A DNA stretch of 64,000 nucleotides from Terana coerulea (GCA_024811115.1 JAKOGH010000652.1:107507-171506); one strand, 5' to 3'. Shown: positions 44,301 to 56,510, counted from the first letter of the stretch. The notes: generated by a model from the sequence alone, not told the origin. Translations and numbers: made by a program.

Positions 44301-47300
44301 ATGTCTCGGTTCCACCCTCCGCAAGCGTCGACTCCCCCAAAGCCGGCAAGAAAACGATCTCCCACCACTGTAAACGACCTGCTTGACCACTCCAGCTCGT
44401 CATCGCTGCCGTCGCTCTCACCAGAATTAACCGCACTGACGGCCGATGAGATCGACTTTATCGACGCGGTCATTCGACGAGCTGGTTCATCTGCCTCGAC
44501 CTTTCTGACGGTCTTCAAGATGTACAGCGAACTTCTGGAAGAGCGAGGAGTGGATCCTGAGCAGGAAGTCAACTACTACAATAAACTGCTGAAGATCGGG
44601 ACGCTGAAGGGGAAAAACTGGGGGCGAGAAGTGGGATATGGTCAGAAAGCAGCAACAACCGCAGGCGGGTCCCTCACGTCTCAAGCCTCCCCAGCCCCCG
44701 CCCTCTCGTCCTCCGCCTGTCCCGAGAGCCCAGGTACTTTCGCGTTTAACAGGCGCACTGAAGGCCATCGCAAGGGATGAAGACGCGTTCACCGTGCATT
44801 CTCACCAAGACGACACGGATGCGACTCAAAGTGAGGCACTTGCAGAAACGCACGAGACATTCTCGCCTCCTGTTTCTGGCATTGCCCCTCGTACTGCGAC
44901 CGCGACCGCCCGTCGGCAGACATCGCCTACCCTCACTACTACGACGAACTCTCTGGGCCTCACTGCCATGCATCTACCAGCTAGCGTTTTGACAAGAAAT
45001 GGGACTCCGGCTTACAAGGCGCAAACGCGACGTCCCTATACTGCCCGCGCCCCTGTCTGGGACGCAGATTCCGAGGCCACCAGTGAGGCTCCTCCCTCCA
45101 TCCCGCCTTCGTACGGTGCTGCTACACGCGAAACAACCCAGGACATAGACACTCCAACGAGGTCCTCAGTATATACACCCCTGCGTGCACTAGCGAAAGC
45201 CCACACCAAGACGACTTCCACCATAGCATCGTCTTCACCACCAGCTCCGGTTGCCCACTCTGTCGCACCATCTGCTCGTCAAGCGGTTCTACGAGCAAGG
45301 GAACGGAGAGGAAGTATCATTAACGAAGATGAAGCCTGGAAGAAGATACAAATGGCCAGGGACGAGGAGGAGGCGGATTGGTTCAGAGAGCAGAGGCTGA
45401 TTGAACGTTGTTGGAATGTATGGAAGCAAGGAAGAGAGTGGATCATTGTATGTCTACTATTCTATACCATCTCATATAATCAAGCATCGAATATCTATGT
45501 TTCCTTTCCAGACCACCCACGAGCAAATAGGGCAAGCGAGGGACCAGCTCATTCTGCGCCGAGCCCTCCACACATGGCGTGTCCAAACCGCGTCGAGACG
45601 CGAACTGTACCAACGAGTGTCAGCGTTGTCCGATAACCGAACTCTCAGAGCGACCTGGCAGATCTGGCAGGCCAAGCAGAGAGAACGGAAGCAGATAAAA
45701 TGGCGACAAGACATGCGCGCGCGGATGAAGGTCGTCCGGGACAACCACGACCACAAGCTGAAGAAGGACGCCTGGGCGAAATGGCGACAAGCATTCCGAG
45801 CGCACCTCGCGGAACAGCATCATGCTGAGAAGCTCGTCCTCCGGATATACAAGAAGTGGCGCATGAAGCTCGTTGATCAAGGACCGGCTGCTGGATAGGG
45901 CAGATCAGTTCATTGCCGTTGGGGAGAACAGAGAGCTGTTGAGGTGCTGGGGTTTGTGGAAGCGCGCTATGGATATGAGGAAGGCCGAAGCTACGTTGGC
46001 TGAACGCGTGAACCTGAGGATTCTCTCGAATGTCTTCGACACATGGAAGAGAAGAATGTGAGCACAGACCTTGCCGTGTTCGCCCATTTACGCTTACGCG
46101 CGGTAATTAGGCACGCAATACAGGTAGCAGATGACTTACACGATCGTTTCATCCTGAGACGCACACTACGGTCATGGAAAGCGGCCAGAGACCGGATACG
46201 CGTAATTTTTCTCTTATCCTATGGTCATGCATAGCACTGACCCTCACGTTCTCAGGCCTTGGAGCAACGAGCCGTCAAATATGAAGCCCGTCAAAACGAG
46301 GTCCTCGTCCGGGCTGTGTGGCGTGTATGGAAGGCCCATGAGCGCGGTAGGCTGTTGGAACGGGTCAGAGGTGCACGCTTCGTCAAACAGGCTTTGGTCA
46401 TTTGGCAAGAACGCGTCCAGCAACACCGGGAACGTGAAAGTCAGTAATGTCAGCTTTGTCGGACAAGAAAAATCTCACAAACTTCCTATCCTACAGAGCT
46501 CGCCGTCGCGTTCTCTCTACGTAGCTCATCCGCGTTGGCTGCGATGACCTTGCGTCGATGGCATCAGGTGTACCAAACGCACCAAAACGCCCAGGCCTTC
46601 GCAGATCACTACAGCTCGACCCAGCTGAAGTTCAGGATGCTCCTAGCGTGGCGGGTGCAGCTGCGCGAGAAGCGCGGGCTTGTGAAGCAAGCTCGATCAG
46701 CTGATAAGTTCTTTTGTCAAGAGGACTGCGCTGCACAAGATGGTGGCCAAGCTCGCTGAGCGTAGAAGGGCACGCAAACTCAAGGAGTTCGAGGACAAAC
46801 TTGCTGCAAAATATTTGCACGGTGAGTCTCACCATGATACCAGCTTGGCGGGTCATTGACTAACGCAACGTTTCAGTTTGGCTCGAACGCGTTCAAGTGG
46901 CGCGTCAGCGGAGACTTGCTGAGGATGTCATGCAACAGAGGATCCGTTTGGTATGCACTTACTCAGCGACCTTTTGAGGAGATTACTGACTGTATTACAG
47001 CGTATCCTGACGAACACCCTGAAACGCTGGGAAGAGAAGACGGCTGACATGAAATGGCGAGAACATCATACCGCCAAGCGTTATGATGATGCTCTCGTAG
47101 CGTAAGCTGCTCTGATTCACGCTCCTGTGCCCGCATCCTCATAGCCGTTCAGGTCTGCTTTCAAGAAATGGAAAGCATTATGCATACGTCACGTCGAGGA
47201 GCTCAGTCTGATGGAGAGCTACCAAGACGTCAAGCGGGAAGGTTTGTCACTCATCGCCCACCGATTCACCCGTATATTTGAACTGGACGTTTCCGCTAGA

Positions 47301-48574
47301 AATGATGCGCAAGGTGTTCTACCGATGGTTGAGCTCATCCCGGAAGTCTCGCAAACGACGACTCCTCCTGCAACTAAAAAGAGGAAGAGCTCAAATTAAC
47401 AGTCGTCGCTGGTGCTTGGGACAGATGGCGGGAGCGATACCTCGACATCCGGCTGCAGCCCATGGTCAGCCTCACCTGCGGTATCGGTTTGCTTTCGGCC
47501 AGCTAATGCACTTGACAGGCCGATGCTTTCCTCATCCAGAGTCAGCAGAATCTAGTCTTCCGTGCGTTCGGCATCTGGCATTCGAAAACCAAAGTACGTC
47601 TATTATTTGCTTCCCGGAAGATCATGCGCTGAGACTAGCGTGGGTTAGACTTTGCCGGCGGTGCGCTTCCATGCATCGCATCTTAGGGAAAGGCACTGGC
47701 AGATCTGGTGTGATGCTATGCCGAAGGTTCTTCAAGCTAGACAGGCACGCGAGGTGGATCGCAAAGCTGTGTTAGGTAAGTCGTGAAGAACCTTCGCCGG
47801 ACATGTCTGATATCATTTCAGCGAAAGCATTCGAGAAATGGCACGAAGCGTATAAGACCAAGCTCGAACTGAAAGCCGTCGCGTGCGTGGCTAATGCTAC
47901 ATAATACTGATTCAAAGTTATTCATGAAATCTTTGCAGTCGAGCTCGTTATCTACGTCTACCAACATCGGCCCCCAGGCAAGGTGCTCGATCTGTACCAC
48001 CACCCAAACCTGTGGTACATGGAACCGGATATCTGAACATTCCTGTGCGACCCATTAGCCCTGCGTCAACCGACGCCGGGCCTTCCTCCGCCCCTCCCAC
48101 CAACCCTCCGCCGCGGTCTAGATTGTACGGCGGCCGTCTGAGCATCGCTAGCCTTCTGTCTGATCGGACGCGCTCACCTGAGCGTCGTGACCGCCTCACC
48201 ATGCCCAAGCTGTCGACGACGAGCCCTTCGCGCCCGAAGATGACGTCTACACGTGCAAGCACGGTGCGGGACCCCAGTCCCGCTCGGTCTACGTCGACGT
48301 ACGACGGTGCTACCAAGCGCTCAGAGCCTGTGTTCTCCACACCGCGTACATATCTCGACAGTGAGGCGGGGAGAAGCAAGCTCTGGCAAGAACTGAGGGC
48401 ATTCAACCGCGTTCAAGAGCACCCACAACAGAGGGTGGGCTTTCCGCGGGAGGCTTCCGTGATGTCTTCGTTGTTGTCTTCATCATTTATTTTGATTTAT
48501 TATCATGTGTATTTCTTGTCTACACACAATCCCAAACATTCCAGAGCTTCGACAAATGGTTGTGGCCGGCGTGA
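44301..48574 (+). CDS. sfi1: Spindle pole body half-bridge protein SFI1 (centrin-binding repeats)
   Basis: Long helical scaffold that binds centrin (Cdc31) along a row of repeats and drives spindle pole body duplication. N-terminal part: LTADEIDFIDAVIRRAGSSA, FKMYSELLEERGVDPEQEVN, YYNKLLKIGTLKGKNWG and a Pro/Ser/Thr-rich linker. From about 45310 onward come many degenerate repeats with the Sfi1 pattern (hydrophobic-x-W near the end), such as RRALHTWRVQ, RATWQIWQAKQ, KDAWAKWRQAF, RIYKKWRMKL, LRCWGLWKRAM, SNVFDTWKRRM, RRTLRSWKAARD, RAVWRVWKAHERG, KQALVIWQERV and FRAFGIWHSK. The C-terminus is Ser/Pro-rich with KLWQELRAFNR. At least fourteen introns. An extra G in the five-G run at 44620-44624 breaks NWG(E)KWDMVRKQQQ. 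The exact 3' end is uncertain. Confidence 0.85.
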
Positions 48575-48800
48575 ATACGTTGCCCGAGTAGAGCGAAGTA
48601 ACCATGGTGCAGCGCAACGGCGGCGGGACCACCCACGTGGGAGTAACGTGTCAGCCTCGGGAGAGCCTCGAACGAGTTCAGGCCAAGCGCCTGTCGCTGG
48701 AGGACTTGCCCGCAGGTACTTCGCCTTCCGCTGCGGCCATCTCTCTCGCCTCCTTCCTCGTCTCCCTGTGTAAATTATCCGGCGGTAATACCCTTGTACA

Positions 48801-50176
48801 ATGGCGAGAGATAGGCTTGCGCAATTGCGTGTATGTTCCATCTCACTTTACATGGCAAGATAGCTGACGAGGCTACATTCACAGGCCCAACGGCAAGCAC
48901 AGGGAGGGGCCCCTCAGGATGTCGAGCTGGGCAACGTGCGCACGCCAGACCGCGTCACCTCACCTACAAGTCCTGCGAACGGAAACGGGTACTCTGGGAA
49001 CGGAACAGACGCGATGTCTGCGTTTTATACCGAGGTGCGTCAGGTCATGGTACGATCCAGTTCCCACCCAAATATCTGACTGTACGCGGCTTCTGTGCGC
49101 GCATTTCATCTTAGATTACTGCTATCCAAGACGAAATAGCGACGTACAACAACAACGTCAACCGCATCTCGGACCTCCACTCCCGCACTCTGAACAGCAC
49201 CGACGAGGGTGCGAACCAGCAGAATGCCGCCATTCTAGACGACCTCGTCAACCAGACGCGTCAGCTGGGGAATGACATCAAGCAACGGATACAGTCCATC
49301 GAAGCACAACCTGCTCAGCCCGGCCAGGATATGAGGATACGCAAGAACCGGGTGAGGGCCGGCCCTGCCCTTGCTTCATCCTCTTAGCTCATTCGTTCAC
49401 CTATAGACCGACTTCGCCCGCTCAAAATTCGTGGAAGCTCTGCAGAACTATCAGCAAGTCGAACGCGACTACCGAGCACGGTACAAGCAGCGTGTGGAAC
49501 GGCAATTTAAGATCGGTAAGCTCCCTTCCCGAGTGTAGGTTATGCGGCTATGTCTGACAGCGTGCCTTAGTGAAACCCGATGCGACCCAGGAAGAAGTCA
49601 GCGCAGTTGTCAATGACAGCTCAGGCGGCGGTGACCAGATTTTCGCCCAAGCTGTATGTGTTCATGGCGCGCTTGACATCAAGACCCGTTTTCGTTGACC
49701 TTCTCTCGTTGTGTAGCTTTCCGCGTCACCACGATACGCCGAAGTCCGTACTGCATACCGCGAGGTTCAAGATCGCCATGTAGATATCCAACGGATAGAA
49801 CGGACTCTCGAGGAGCTTGCACAGCTGTTCAATGACGTACGTTCATGTTTCTCTATGTCTCAGTGTCGCATTAACAGCATGGTGTATCTCTTAGATGAGC
49901 GTTCTTGTCAACCAGCAAGACGAAACCATCAACCACATCCAGGTGCAAGCTCAAGCAGTAGAAGATGATACTCGTAAAGGGTAAGTTCGCGTTCAAACAT
50001 ACATGGACGGCTAACCTGACGATTTCTTGTCTACTAGTGTGGAGCAAACGGAAATTGCTGTGAAACACGCGCGTGCGGCGAGGCGCAAACGCTGGATCTG
50101 CTTTATCCTCATTCTTGTCATCTGCGCCATCCTCGCCATTGTCCTTGGCATCGAATTCGGTGCGAAGAACAAGTGA
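48801..50176 (+). CDS. sso1: Plasma-membrane syntaxin (SSO1-type t-SNARE)
   Basis: Qa-SNARE for secretory vesicle fusion at the plasma membrane. Exon 1 is short (MARDRLAQLR); then AQRQAQGGAPQDVELGNVRT, an Habc domain with AIQDEIATYNNNVNRISDLH, SRTLNSTDEGANQQNAAILD, DLVNQTRQLGNDIKQRIQSI, FARSKFVEALQNYQQVERDY, RARYKQRVERQFKIVKPDAT, QEEVSAVVND, and the SNARE motif YREVQDRHVDIQRIERTLEE, LAQLFNDMSVLVNQQDETIN, HIQ with the zero-layer Gln. It ends in a C-terminal anchor, WICFILILVICAILAIVLGI. Six introns, no frame break. The Mso1-like protein at 7363-8587 belongs to the same exocytic SNARE/Sec1 machinery. Confidence 0.93.
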
Positions 50177-50378
50177 CCTTCAGGATACCCTCATTCGAAT
50201 ATGCCCGATCTACGTTTTTCTATTTCTATCTGGGAGTGGTGCCTGCTGCACGCCCCTTTATTATGCGGATGGCCTTACCATACTACTCGAGGCCCCCTAC
50301 TGGTCTCGATCATACCCATTTAATTTCAGTAATCCTACGGTCTTCACGCACAGCGAACTATATCTGAGTCTACGCGTT

Positions 50379-51511
50379 TTAGGCTGCCGCCTTCCCCCTG
50401 ATGTCCTCTGTACCTCGAATGAAACTGCTAACGACCTCATGGTATTTATCCTCCACTAAAATATCGTTGTGTTCGGAAGCCAGATCGAAGTAAGTCTCGA
50501 TATTCTCCGAGCTACTTGTTGTGTCAGATGAGTAGAACTTGCGTATGTGAGCAAGGAAGGTATCGCTTTGCAGCTGGTCTACAAGCGTGTCGCCCTTCGA
50601 ATGAAGAAGGAGCCATCGCGTGTGTTCGGCACCTTGACGCAGGTCGAACGATGCCGTGTTAAAGTCTGCGTAAGACTTCAAATCGCCGAAAGTGCTGGCG
50701 ATAAACCACTGCTTGTACGGTGGAAAGGACTTCAGCAGCAAATCGATGTCATACAACCCTTCGGACACTATTACGCCCTTGACCGCTGCGACGAGACGAT
50801 CGGATGGCGTCAGGGAAGGGACGTGGGCAGGGGAGGACGGCGGAGGGGCGAGGAAGATGGAGGTCAGCATGTGTGCTGAGCAGCTGTGCCCGAGGGTGTA
50901 GATCCGCGAGTGGTCGTACGGGTGCGGTACACTCGGGTCGTTCCCCTCCACGATGAAGTTGAGGAACGCAAGAAGGTCCTCAGTGTGCGCGGGGTGCTGC
51001 AGCTTCGTTGTCTCCGTCGTCAGGCGGTAATTAGGGACGGCGACCGGGAAGGAGGTCAGCGTCGCGAGACGGCGCGCAGTTTCTGCGTGGTCCTTCTTGT
51101 CTTCACTGTGATAAGATGGTCAGCATGTCGTGAAGGGTAAAACCCACGAGCGATGTGTTGGATGACTCACGCCCGCCACGCACCGCCATGCACGAAACAA
51201 ACAAGTGGACTTGGGCTTGCACTGGCTACAGCCTCGTCTGGGACGTATAAATCGAAGCTGTGCCAGTTAGGGTGAGGCGACGGGTGGATGTACGGCATGT
51301 CCTTGAATTCTTGCATGTTTCTCTGCGCAAGAGAAGTGAACGAGCGATACGGTTGTGGCGTGTATTTAAGGGATGCATGAGTCAGAAAGCTGGGATTTTG
51401 TGTCGGAACCGCAGGTATAGTCAGAAAGCTGGGCTTTTGTGTCGGGGCCGCAGGTATCGCAAGCGAATGACGAAAAGGATACCCACGAAGGCTTCGCAGC
51501 ATGTCAATCAT
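50379..51511 (-). CDS. Alpha/beta hydrolase, kynurenine-formamidase-like (BNA7 type)
   Basis: Small esterase-type alpha/beta hydrolase. Motifs: YIHPSPHPNWHSFDLYVPDE, oxyanion strand PLVCFVHGGAWR, middle exon with FPVAVPNYRLTTETTKLQHP, nucleophile elbow YTLGHSCSAHML (Gly-His-Ser-x-Ser), LLLHSKGDTLVD with the acid and ASEHNDILVED with the His. The HGGAWR, PNYRL and GHS.SAH combination suggests kynurenine formamidase, which would feed kynureninase, but related carboxylesterases cannot be excluded. The long version used here begins MIDMLRSLRGYPFRHSLA, which looks like a mitochondrial presequence and contains a 39-base tandem repeat; an internal ATG at 51316 (MQEFKDMPY) would give a cytosolic form closer to the usual length. 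Confidence 0.7.
51381..51458. repeat. 39-base direct tandem repeat (two units)
   Basis: Units 51381-51419 and 51420-51458 differ at a few bases. On the minus strand each keeps frame and encodes a 13-residue unit of the form I-P-A-x-P-T-Q-x-P-S-F-L-T in the predicted N-terminus of the hydrolase. Confidence 0.85.
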
Positions 51512-51658
51512 GCTATCTGGAAGATCCGCCAGCAGTTACCCGCATGGACACTTGTTTGTGAGCTAGATCAAGTGTGAATTGTCCGTGAGAGCATCGTGCT
51601 ACTAGTGGTTCGAAACCCGAGGTACCACGCCATGAGTAAGCCACCATACCCAAGTACG

Positions 51659-52918
51659 CTAGAGTATAGTCTGGCTGATCCAAGGCTCAATAACCTGCTC
51701 CGCAATCTCGATGTTGTTCAACTCCATCATCATGAGATGCCCATTGCCATTTATCCCCAAATCGGTCAGTCGCTGGTATGTCACGGGCACGCCCGCCTGT
51801 GCCAGGAACTGCGCGCTGCAGTTGTCGTAAATCGTGTGGTAGCTGGCCTGCGAGCTGACGACGAGGGTGGGGATCTGCGCGAGGTTCACCAGCTGGCGCG
51901 GGGGTTCGCGCCCTGCTGGAAACAGGTGAACTTGACGGTCGCGTTCTGGCTTACGGCGACGGGCTGCAGATCGGCAGCCGGGTTGGAAGGGTCGATAGGA
52001 GGTGAGAAGGTGAGCGGGAGCTCTGTCAGTCCGAATGGACGGGCCGGGGTGGTAGAGAAGACAGCGTTGGTGAACGGCGGTCCTATCGGTTCGACGGCGA
52101 TGATGGCCTTAACCTGAGAGGGCCGTGCATCGCCTAGCACCCACCCGAACTGACCGCCCTGTGAGTGCGTGACGAGGATGACAGGCTGATTAGAGAGGAA
52201 GTAACACATTGAGTAATGAGCGGGAGTATCAACGTCACTGTTGTGGGACTCACGCCGATAGTGTCCAGCAATGCGCTTCCGGCAGCCTTGACTAGTGTCT
52301 CTGATTCGGCGTCCGAAGCGAGGGATTCGACTATGGTGCGGTAGACTTGGTCGAATGCAGGGTCACCCATGGTCCCGTTCCCGGGCCATTGCGTGTGGAA
52401 CTGGGCTTGCGGCCAGAGGTTGAAATTCTGCGGTGCAGTCATAGTCGCCTCGATAGACAAAACGTCCTGGTTGTTGACCGTAATATTCCCATCCACGCCT
52501 TGCTGCCAGACGGAACGGCCACGCGCAGGTTGGTCGACGAGATAAATCTGTAACGTAAGGATGAGCGGAGAAATACCCAGGGGACTAGGAAAGTACTCGC
52601 CTCGTAGCCTTTGCTCATGAAGTGGTCGGCCCAGCCCATGCGACCGTCCGGCGTATTCAACCAGTTGGTGCCGGTCAAGGCCAACCCATGGATGAAGAGC
52701 AAAGGGAACGGTTGGGTCACAGTCTCGGGAACGAGATGTTCGACGTATATTTGACCATGAACGATCGCGCTTTGTTCACCACTGTTGGTGATAGGGATAT
52801 AGTCTCCACCCGCGTAGAAATAGGAACGGCGATGCAGAACTCCGGGCGGGACGCCCTTCTGAGCCGCAATGAGAGACGATCCGAGTAGCAAAGAGCTGAG
52901 GGAGATGACGAACTTCAT
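51659..52918 (-). CDS. Secreted alpha/beta-hydrolase family esterase
   Basis: Start MKFVISLSSLLLGSSLIAAQ is a signal peptide. The mature part has FPLLFIHGLALTGTNWLNTP with the His-Gly oxyanion motif, an arginine-rich strand VDQPARGRSVWQQGVDG, AQFHTQWPGNGTMGDPAFDQ, the nucleophile elbow PVILVTHSQGGQFGWVLGDA (Ser in HSQGG), AIIAVEPIGPPFTNAVF, and a C-terminal part with GINGNGHLMMMELNN where His is probably the catalytic base. Several potential N-glycosylation sites (for example NGT) fit an extracellular enzyme. This resembles the large fungal group of secreted hydrolases of unknown substrate. About four introns, no clear frame break. The start was set at MKF rather than an upstream in-frame ATG because the signal peptide begins there. 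Confidence 0.82.
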
Positions 52919-54272
52919 GGTGAAGTAGCGAGGTGAAGAGACTTGCAGGATATGCAGAGCGCATTTTGTATCCAAGTCGCTAGATCACCGCGGGCCGTGA
53001 TTGAGCTACATGCTTCGTTGCTGATGCAATTCGCGCCAGGTACGTATTGGCTCAGTACGCACCTACGTCGGGCATATGATTATAGGACGCGGGGAAGACT
53101 CCCCACCAGGGACCGTATCCTGGTCATTGCTGTGCGTCGAAGCCCTTATTTTGCGTCGCTTGGGGTGGTGTGATCTTGGTACGGTAAGGATTCGCGGAAG
53201 TCGAACAGAGTCGAACGCGGTCAAGAGTCTACCAGACACACCACAGGTTTACTGTAGACCTTCCTGTGAAAGCGCTTCTTGTCTTCAAGGGAGACATGAG
53301 CGTGGCTAAGCTCAATGCGTACCTCCAAAGACAACCACAGGTGTACGTCCAAAAGAGTGCGAGATATCAGATTATGAGTAGGGCCGACGCAAGGCCGTGC
53401 GATGATTTTCTCATCCTCGGCTATGCTTGCGGCTACGATGATGTTGTGTGAATTCCGAAGCTCTAGCAGGGGCATTAGGGACTTGAGACGGCACGAAATG
53501 TAACGTAGAGCTACGCCATTCTCTGCTCGCAGTACGTTGCCTACAGTAGGCCTTTCTTGTGTACTGAGATGCTCGAGTACAGAAGTACTAGCTGGGTAGA
53601 GTAGACCATTCTGTCTTTTCGTGGTCGCGAAGAAACTGCTGGCGCTGTATACAGTATGTTACTAGCGAGCGACTGCGCGCTGGCGTCGTGGAAGTTCCCA
53701 CGAGTAGCGTTAACCAATCACTTACCTTCCCTTCCGAGTCCCTTTTCCATGAGCTGAGATCTTCCCTTGTATTTCTGCTAGACGACCCATGATGTCAAAG
53801 AGCCTGTGGCAGTGGAGGAATATGGATGGCTTTGTGGTGGAGGTGAGAGTGCAGGCTCAAGTACTAGTGGCGGGTTGATCCCGGGGAACCGCACAGACGG
53901 CGCTTATGCACGACTGCAAGTTCTCTGCGTCCAGTGAACCAGAATTCGAGCGTCGCAGCCTGTTGCGCTTCAGGCTGAGAAGATTGACCAAGGTGAGTCA
54001 TAGTGCCATACAATGTATGAATATCGCGGGTGACATGGACAATATTGTACTCAGCGTTCATACTCGGGGTGTGCCAAACCCGAACGTGGCGAACTCGTCG
54101 AGGCCGCATTTGGACGATGTTCCACATTCGGCGTCGATGCTGAGCCTGGCAGCAAAGGAAGACGGTGATCGAGGGCTGACACGGGCGAAAGCGGCGAGCG
54201 TGCCCGCTCAACTGTACAAAAGGCGGGCTGCTCCCCCTTCCCTCTTCTTCACCTACCACCACTTTGCCCGCC
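52919..54272. other. Divergent intergenic region upstream of gene B
   Basis: No gene recognised in 52919-54097. Short overlapping frames at about 53221-53475 on both strands have no features. From 54098 the sequence belongs to the duplicated segment shared with copy A and serves as the gene B 5' region. Confidence 0.5.
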
Positions 54273-56328
54273 ATGGTCCCGACCTTCGAGCGTGTCTGGA
54301 TCCCTACTCTTGACACTACTCCGGTTCTTCAAGGCTTTGATATCATGGGGGCTCTTCTCAACTATGTTCTCTTCTTCTTCTGTGTGGTTGTTCCTCTCGT
54401 CCTCGACTCTGTCGTCTCCGACCTTGTCGCTGACTACTTCGCTCTTGGTGGACATTGTCGCGGTTATCGTCGAGGCTCTGGTGGCGGCTGGTCGTGTTCT
54501 TGTCGGCCCTTGGCTTCCTCACTTTGGTCATCGTTGTCTGGCCTACGACCCTACTCGCGCGGCCAACTTCTGCATCGCGACCTCAACTTACGACGGGCTC
54601 GCTTCGTTCATCCCTGCCTTCTTGGGCCCGCCGTCTGCTCTCTCGATGCTCGGGCTGTTGGGCTGTAGGGTTAGCTGTGGGGTACATTACGGTGCGTCGT
54701 TCTTTCAACCTATTGCCAACCGCGGCTGACGTGTGTCGAACCCAGCTTCTGTTCTTGGAAGCAGCTGTCGTCTACTTCTTCACGACTCTGCTTAGGATCA
54801 GCGCCTCGGTCGCCAACAACGTCACGCGTTACGCACGGGGCACTGTTCGCGCCTTCTCCAACCTCGCGGGTCACTCAGTCTCTCAGCTGAAGAAGCTCAT
54901 CACCAACGTTCTCGAGCCAACGGACACACTCTCGAAGCGGTTGGCCCCCAAGGAGTACTATGAACACATACTTGCACTTGCCCAGGCCAGCCTCGCGTCT
55001 GCTCAGGCCAACCGCGAATTGTGTCGCGTACAGTACTACGACGTGACCGCAGAAGAGTGGATGACCTTGGAGAAAGACATCGCCAAGCTGACGGCCTTGA
55101 AGGACAACGGGGAGGCTTACGACTCTCATTACCTTGCGTGGCTCGAGGACCGCTTCGCCGACATCAAGGACCAATCATACGAGCAGTACACGGAGCTGAG
55201 CAACGCCCAGGAAGAGGTGGAACACGCCGAGTTCGACATCCGCAGGGCCCAGGCGAAGTTGGCTGAGCTTCACGATGCGGCGGTCACTCAAGACAAGGCT
55301 CTACGGGCGACACTTGCCGACGCCGACGATGAGGTTGATGGGCACCGTGCAGCGTTGACTTGCACCGTCCCCGAACCTCGCCGCGTTTTGGCCAAGGCGA
55401 TCGCAGATCTGGGTGCCGTCCAACAGCCCTCTCCTGAACCCGACATGCGCCCACTCCTCGCGGACACGGCCTCGGAACGGTTGGCACTCAAGTCACGCTA
55501 TGAGCGCATGCTCGCACATGGCCAGGCCGACCTGAAGACTGCTCAAGCCAAGCTGGACTCGTGTCTAAAGAAGTACTACAACGTGACCGCCGAGGAGTGG
55601 ATTGCGTTGGAGAAGGACGTCGCCTGGCGGAAGGCGCTGATGGCCGACGACGAGCACAACGACTTCAACACTCTCTTCCTTGACGCACTTGAACGGCGGC
55701 TGCTCGGCGTCCAGGCGCGGTCATACTCCGACTACCGACGTCTGGACGCCGCCCAGGGCGATGTGGAATGCGCCGAGATCAACATTCGCAAGGCTCAGAA
55801 CAAGTTGGCCGAGATTGGCGAGACGGCCGTCGGTCAGGAGAAGGTTCGCCCGCGACGGGCTCGCCGCTGTCAACGCCGTGCACGCCGCTCGTCGCGTCGA
55901 GCATAGAGCACTCCGAAGATCACAAGCGAGCTCTTCAAGACGTCTCTCAACTTGTGTCGACCGAAGGTCGTCCCAATCGTACTCGGACGCAGATGGACTT
56001 GGGTATGGCGGAGGGAGAGGCGCATGGGTGTAGGACTGTGAGGGCTGTGAGGACTCAGACCGTTTTTTCCTTTTCTCGCGTGTGACTGTTTCAGGCTTCC
56101 TCACGGTCGTAGTCGAAGGATCCTCGACTCCGTCGCCGCTGCGGTATTCTGGTCCTTCTTCGGTCTACTGGTGCACTGTGCCTCTAGCCAGCGCACGACA
56201 CACACCAGTACCGATGAAGGCTCAGGACGTCGTCGTGGATGGCGGGGGCCGATGGATGAAGACTGCGGCTGGATACAACACTTGGTACCTGTAGTGTTGT
56301 ACGCCGAGTGAGCTTGAACGGAAAGCAC
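54098..56328 (+). repeat. Segmental duplication, copy B
   Basis: Direct copy of 29619-31841, 24.5 kb away. Similarity begins abruptly at TCGAGGCCGCATTTGGACGA and fades after the shared CTTGAACGGAAAGCAC about 400 bases past the gene's stop codon. Intervening genes between the copies are not duplicated. Confidence 0.9.
54273..55906 (+). CDS. Gene B: paralogue of gene A, membrane-anchored coiled-coil protein
   Basis: Same architecture as gene A: N-terminal hydrophobic segments, a 54-nt intron (about 54691-54744, length divisible by three and without a stop, so retention would keep frame), two related helical modules with VTAEEW..LEKD signatures, and a basic tail (RPRRARRCQRRARRSSRRA). From about 54455 to the stop the frame is continuous for some 480 codons, so the coiled-coil half is intact here, unlike in copy A. 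The N-terminal half has two extra bases relative to A, a G at 54447-54448 and a C at about 54663, which split the membrane domain. Thus each copy is broken where the other is intact. No known domain recognised. Confidence 0.75.
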
Positions 56329-56510
56329 TTTTATTTATTTACCTATAATAATGTAGTTCAGACGGTTTCGGAGAGCACCTTCTCGCATTTATCCCTAATA
56401 ATGTGGAAGTTGAGCAGTGTCAGAGAGCTTCTTCTTCTATTTATCTAATATGGCTTGAACAGTTTCGGAGATCCAGCACCTTCATTTATATATTTCCCAG
56501 TAATGTTTCG
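56313..56510. repeat. Degenerate tandem repeat, about 44-52 base period, four units
   Basis: Units start near 56313, 56357, 56409 and 56453. Each has a CTTGAACGG/TTCAGACGG-like head, a GGAGAGCACCTTC-like middle and an AT-rich tail (ATTTAT..CTAATAATG). Downstream of gene A only two such units remain (31824-31930), so the array has expanded or contracted since duplication. Confidence 0.6.

Noticed and set aside
48604..48867. Open frame at the syntaxin 5' region as a separate gene
   Set aside because: It overlaps the true first exon (MARDRLAQLR) and its intron in another frame, and has no recognisable features.
51600..51640. tRNA-like T-arm sequence GGTTCGAAACC
   Set aside because: No acceptor stem, D-arm or anticodon arm can be folded around it on either strand.
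53221..53475. Overlapping plus- and minus-strand frames as a small gene
   Set aside because: No start context, splice support or domain; the two frames are mutual shadows in non-coding DNA.
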